A stretch of DNA of 64,000 nucleotides from Azorhizobium doebereinerae UFLA1-100 (lineage in GTDB: Bacteria > Pseudomonadota > Alphaproteobacteria > Rhizobiales > Xanthobacteraceae), in the NCBI RefSeq assembly GCF_000473085.1, contig NZ_AXBA01000027.1, forward strand, positions 27,335 through 91,334, written 5' to 3'. The stretch's first letter is position 1. Every line of letters begins with the position of its first letter. This document shows, in pieces, positions 61,862-64,000 of the stretch. The notes beneath the pieces were generated by a model. That model did not search any database, had not been told where the DNA came from, and worked only from the letters and a program-made list of their open reading frames with translations. Both the position numbers and the translations under genes were made by a program.

Positions 61862-63796
61862 ATGAGCCACGTGGATAGCGTGCGTGAACTAGCGTCGATT
61901 CTCAACCCTCGCAACGAAGCTCGTCCAACGATCCTATTGGGCGCAGGTGCATCGTTTTCGTCGGGCGTGCCGCTGGCTGACGAGAGCGTTAAACGTATGG
62001 CACGGCGATATTTCGCTGAGCGTATCAGTGGGAAGGCGCTGCCCGAGCAGGTTAAGACGTCCGAATGGATGGCGTGGCTTGGAGAACAGCTATGGTTCAT
62101 CCGCGATCCGGCCAGGCTTTCTGAAAATTTTCCGCTCGCCGTCAAGCATCTCCTTACGCCGCAAGCATATCGGCAGAAAGTATTGCTCGATCTCATCAGC
62201 CCCGACGGCGAGATCGGTGCTGGTTATCGGCACCTCTCCGAGCTTGTGCTCCGCGGGCTCGCCGGCACGATTCTGACTACAAATTTCGACATCTGTCTGC
62301 CTCGCGCGCTGAACGACAAGCGCCCGCATATTCGCCATGTCGCTGAAGTAAATCGTGGCCCTGACGACTTCCGTGAGTTTGATATATTCAATCGTGCGCA
62401 GATTGTGTGGCTACACGGAAAGGCGGAACAATATACGGACAAAAACTTGACGGAGGAGGTGCAGCAACTTGATCAAAAGCTTGTCGGTGTCTTGCTGCCA
62501 TTGCTGCAATCGACGCCGCTAGTCGTTGTCGGCTACCGCGGTGCCGAGCCTTCGATCATGAGCAGCCTTTTGGGTGAAGGCGGTGACCTTGCTTTCAAGA
62601 AAGGGCTGTTCTGGTGCCACCGCGGCGGAGGTGAATTGCATCCCAATGTGGAGGCCCTCCGTGAGCGCCTGGGCAGCAACTTCAAGCTCTGCGATATTGA
62701 TGGGTTCGACGAGCTGTTCGCTGATCTGGACAAGAAGCTGGCTCGTCAACAGAGAACGCTGGGAGCGCCGCCAGCCGCGCAATCCCGAAACTTCGACGAT
62801 GGGCCGATGGAGGGCGCGACCATCGCCGATCTCGACCTTGATCTCGCCTTAAGCACAGTTCGCGAATATGCGCGCAAGCTGGGGCTCCGCGAGCCGTCTG
62901 CGGCGACACTAAGGTCCTTCCTCAGGGAGCTTGGCCTCTTGGTCATCGACGGTGGCATCGAACGCCCCAGCATAGCCGCTATTCTACTCTTCGGCCGCGA
63001 CCCGCAGAGATTCATGCCGCATTCCGTCGTCACGCTGACGATCGACAGCAAGAAGCGCAAAGTTATAAGCGGCAATCTGCTGCAGCAGCGGAAAGATTTG
63101 CTCGAGTGGATAGAACAGAAGGAAGTGAACCCGACCCTCAAAGTTAAAGTGCGAGGGCGTCATGAAGAGCGACCGGCTTATCACGAGCGGGCGCTTATTG
63201 AACTTTGCGTCAACCTCCTGGTGCATCGCGACTATGCCGACGTCCGACCCGCTACGATTCAGGCTCAGACAAACGACCGAATCATTTTCTTGAACCCAGG
63301 ACGTCTGCCGGAGGGCGTTGCTGATGAGTTGAAAATGGACGTTCATGGTCAGTTCGAACCTGTCCGCGAACTGACCTCGCCGCGTAACTCGGCGCTGTGC
63401 GATGTATTTTTCGGAATGAGCGCAATGGAGCGGGCCGGCACGGGGCTGTCGGATGTGCTTAATTTCGCAAAAGAGGGCGACGGCACCGCCGTCTTCAGTG
63501 TGCCACCGGGAACCGACGATTTTCGGGTTGAAATTTATCAGCCGAAGGCATCGAGCAAATCATCTCTCGTTGCTCGCGACTCGCGACCGATCGGCACTTA
63601 CATCATCAATCTAATGCCGTTCGCGTCGCTGCCGGCGTTGGTCTCGAGGGTCCAGGTGTCCGGGACACTAGAGGAGATGTCGCGCCGTGTGCCTCTGGAC
63701 GAGATCGGGACGGTCTTGGTACGGGGAGGTGAACTTTGGTCGTTCGCGCCCGCGGCGCTAGGTAGTGTGGACTCTTGGGGTTCCCGGGCTGAATGA
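61862..63796 (+). CDS. SIR2-HATPase fusion, 3' end cut by IS
   Basis: This protein (644 residues as read) has an N-terminal SIR2-like domain (about 10-295: ILLGAGASFSSGVPLADES with GAGAS at 28-32, TILTTNFDICLP with TTNFD at 139-143, IVWLHGKAEQ), then a RecG-C/Schlafen-associated HATPase_c_4 domain (about 330-560: LREPSAATLRSFLRELGLLV, YHERALIELCVNLLVHRDYA, RIIFLNPGRLPEGV, MERAGTGLSDVLNF). SIR2 domains in defence proteins deplete NAD. The HATPase is usually fused to an AlbA_2 domain; here SIR2 takes its place. From residue about 633 the frame is IS sequence (ALGSVDSWGSRAE), so the natural C-terminus is lost. MSHVDS at 61862 is the preferred start; an upstream extension to 61601 looks non-coding. 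Confidence 0.78.
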   Translation: MSHVDSVRELASILNPRNEARPTILLGAGASFSSGVPLADESVKRMARRYFAERISGKALPEQVKTSEWMAWLGEQLWFIRDPARLSENFPLAVKHLLTPQAYRQKVLLDLISPDGEIGAGYRHLSELVLRGLAGTILTTNFDICLPRALNDKRPHIRHVAEVNRGPDDFREFDIFNRAQIVWLHGKAEQYTDKNLTEEVQQLDQKLVGVLLPLLQSTPLVVVGYRGAEPSIMSSLLGEGGDLAFKKGLFWCHRGGGELHPNVEALRERLGSNFKLCDIDGFDELFADLDKKLARQQRTLGAPPAAQSRNFDDGPMEGATIADLDLDLALSTVREYARKLGLREPSAATLRSFLRELGLLVIDGGIERPSIAAILLFGRDPQRFMPHSVVTLTIDSKKRKVISGNLLQQRKDLLEWIEQKEVNPTLKVKVRGRHEERPAYHERALIELCVNLLVHRDYADVRPATIQAQTNDRIIFLNPGRLPEGVADELKMDVHGQFEPVRELTSPRNSALCDVFFGMSAMERAGTGLSDVLNFAKEGDGTAVFSVPPGTDDFRVEIYQPKASSKSSLVARDSRPIGTYIINLMPFASLPALVSRVQVSGTLEEMSRRVPLDEIGTVLVRGGELWSFAPAALGSVDSWGSRAE

Positions 63797-64000
63797 TCTG
63801 TGATTCAAAGCTGCCTTTGATGAGGCAGCGATGGGTGTTCTTGATCGACTGGTGCTTGGGGATGAGCAGTGGGCGCGGATAGCGCCGCACATCATCGGCG
63901 ACGAGCGGACGCGCGGCTCTTCGGGCCGGGACAATCGTATGTTCATCGAGGCGGTGCTGTGGATCGTGCGCACCGGCTCGCCTTGGCGCGATCTGCCGGA
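63762..64000 (+). mobile_element. IS5-family element, left part
   Basis: The coding sequence of the SIR2 gene breaks at CTAG (63758-63761), a target of the type used by IS5 elements. From GTAGTGTGGACTC onward the sequence is a different, IS-like left end, followed by a transposase gene starting at 63831. The element continues past the window, so the right end and target duplication cannot be checked. Confidence 0.7.
63831..64000 (+). CDS. IS5-family transposase, N-terminal part
   Basis: The first 56 codons read MGVLDRLVLGDEQWARIAPH, then GSSGRDNRMFIEAVLWIVRT and GSPWRDLPE, the DUF4096 start of IS5-family (IS427-like) DDE transposases. The gene runs off the right edge. Its DDE residues are outside the window. 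Confidence 0.85.
   Translation, partial: MGVLDRLVLGDEQWARIAPHIIGDERTRGSSGRDNRMFIEAVLWIVRTGSPWRDLP

Noticed and set aside
61672..62196. Minus-strand frame ending MWDAKGLRRVFRAAVFGRWL and tail
   Set aside because: The last 30 codons lie in a gene-free gap and look protein-like, but the 5' part is antisense to the SIR2 gene. A gene remnant is possible, but evidence is too thin.

Overview
The window is GC-rich and gene-dense, with gene families typical of Alphaproteobacteria (Hyphomicrobiales/Sphingomonadales type; the exact genus cannot be told). Positions 1 to about 2474 look like host chromosome: the end of an MFS permease gene and a divergent ArsR-type regulator. At 2475-2524 lies the 3' half of a tRNA-Gly(GCC) gene on the minus strand. 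Everything to its right reads as one end of an integrative and conjugative element (ICE); the other end lies outside the window.

Backbone. A tyrosine integrase sits next to the tRNA fragment, followed by a Fic-domain protein and a LysR regulator. A continuous minus-strand block (6454-25327) then carries, in transcription order, an excisionase-like protein (rdfS-like), repA (with three iterons and a DnaA-box palindrome inside the gene), parA, a ribbon-helix-helix protein, DUF2840, the TraF peptidase, DUF736, a lytic transglycosylase, a relaxase with a candidate oriT upstream, traG (coupling protein), copG-like, and trbB-C-D-E-J-K-L-F-G-I plus DUF2274. Most junctions overlap by ATGA or TGATG, so translation is coupled. 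Upstream is a control module resembling that of ICEMlSymR7A: a DUF6499/DUF2285 gene split by a +1 frameshift at a UUUC site (fseA-like), a short DUF2285 protein (qseM-like) and a divergent XRE repressor (qseC-like). No TraR/TraI quorum-sensing genes are visible.

A second backbone segment (29278-44140, mostly minus strand) holds DUF736, small membrane or hypothetical proteins, DUF2493, a toprim protein, a 1444-residue methylase/strawberry-notch-type helicase, a large ParB-like protein and the ArdC antirestriction protein. Several of these genes have paired stem-loop leaders that recur with compensating base changes.

Cargo. Plus-strand genes interrupt this backbone at three places: a pentapeptide-repeat membrane protein (27376-29196), a TIR-like protein (41926-43179) and a large defence island (44403-63796). 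The island reads as class 1 DISARM (drmD, drmMI, drmA, drmB) with an AAA/DUF4143 ATPase in front, an XRE-ImmA/IrrE plus PIN pair with its own promoter between drmMI and drmA, an unrecognised protein after drmB where drmC would be expected, and a SIR2-HATPase fusion whose 3' end is cut by an IS5-family element running off the right edge.

Functional reading: Int and the RdfS-like protein would excise the element, RepA/ParA would replicate and stabilise the circle, relaxase/TraG/Trb would transfer it, ArdC and the methylase-helicase would help it establish in a new host, and the DISARM island would protect that host from phage. Functions are inferred from sequence recognition only; no database search was run.
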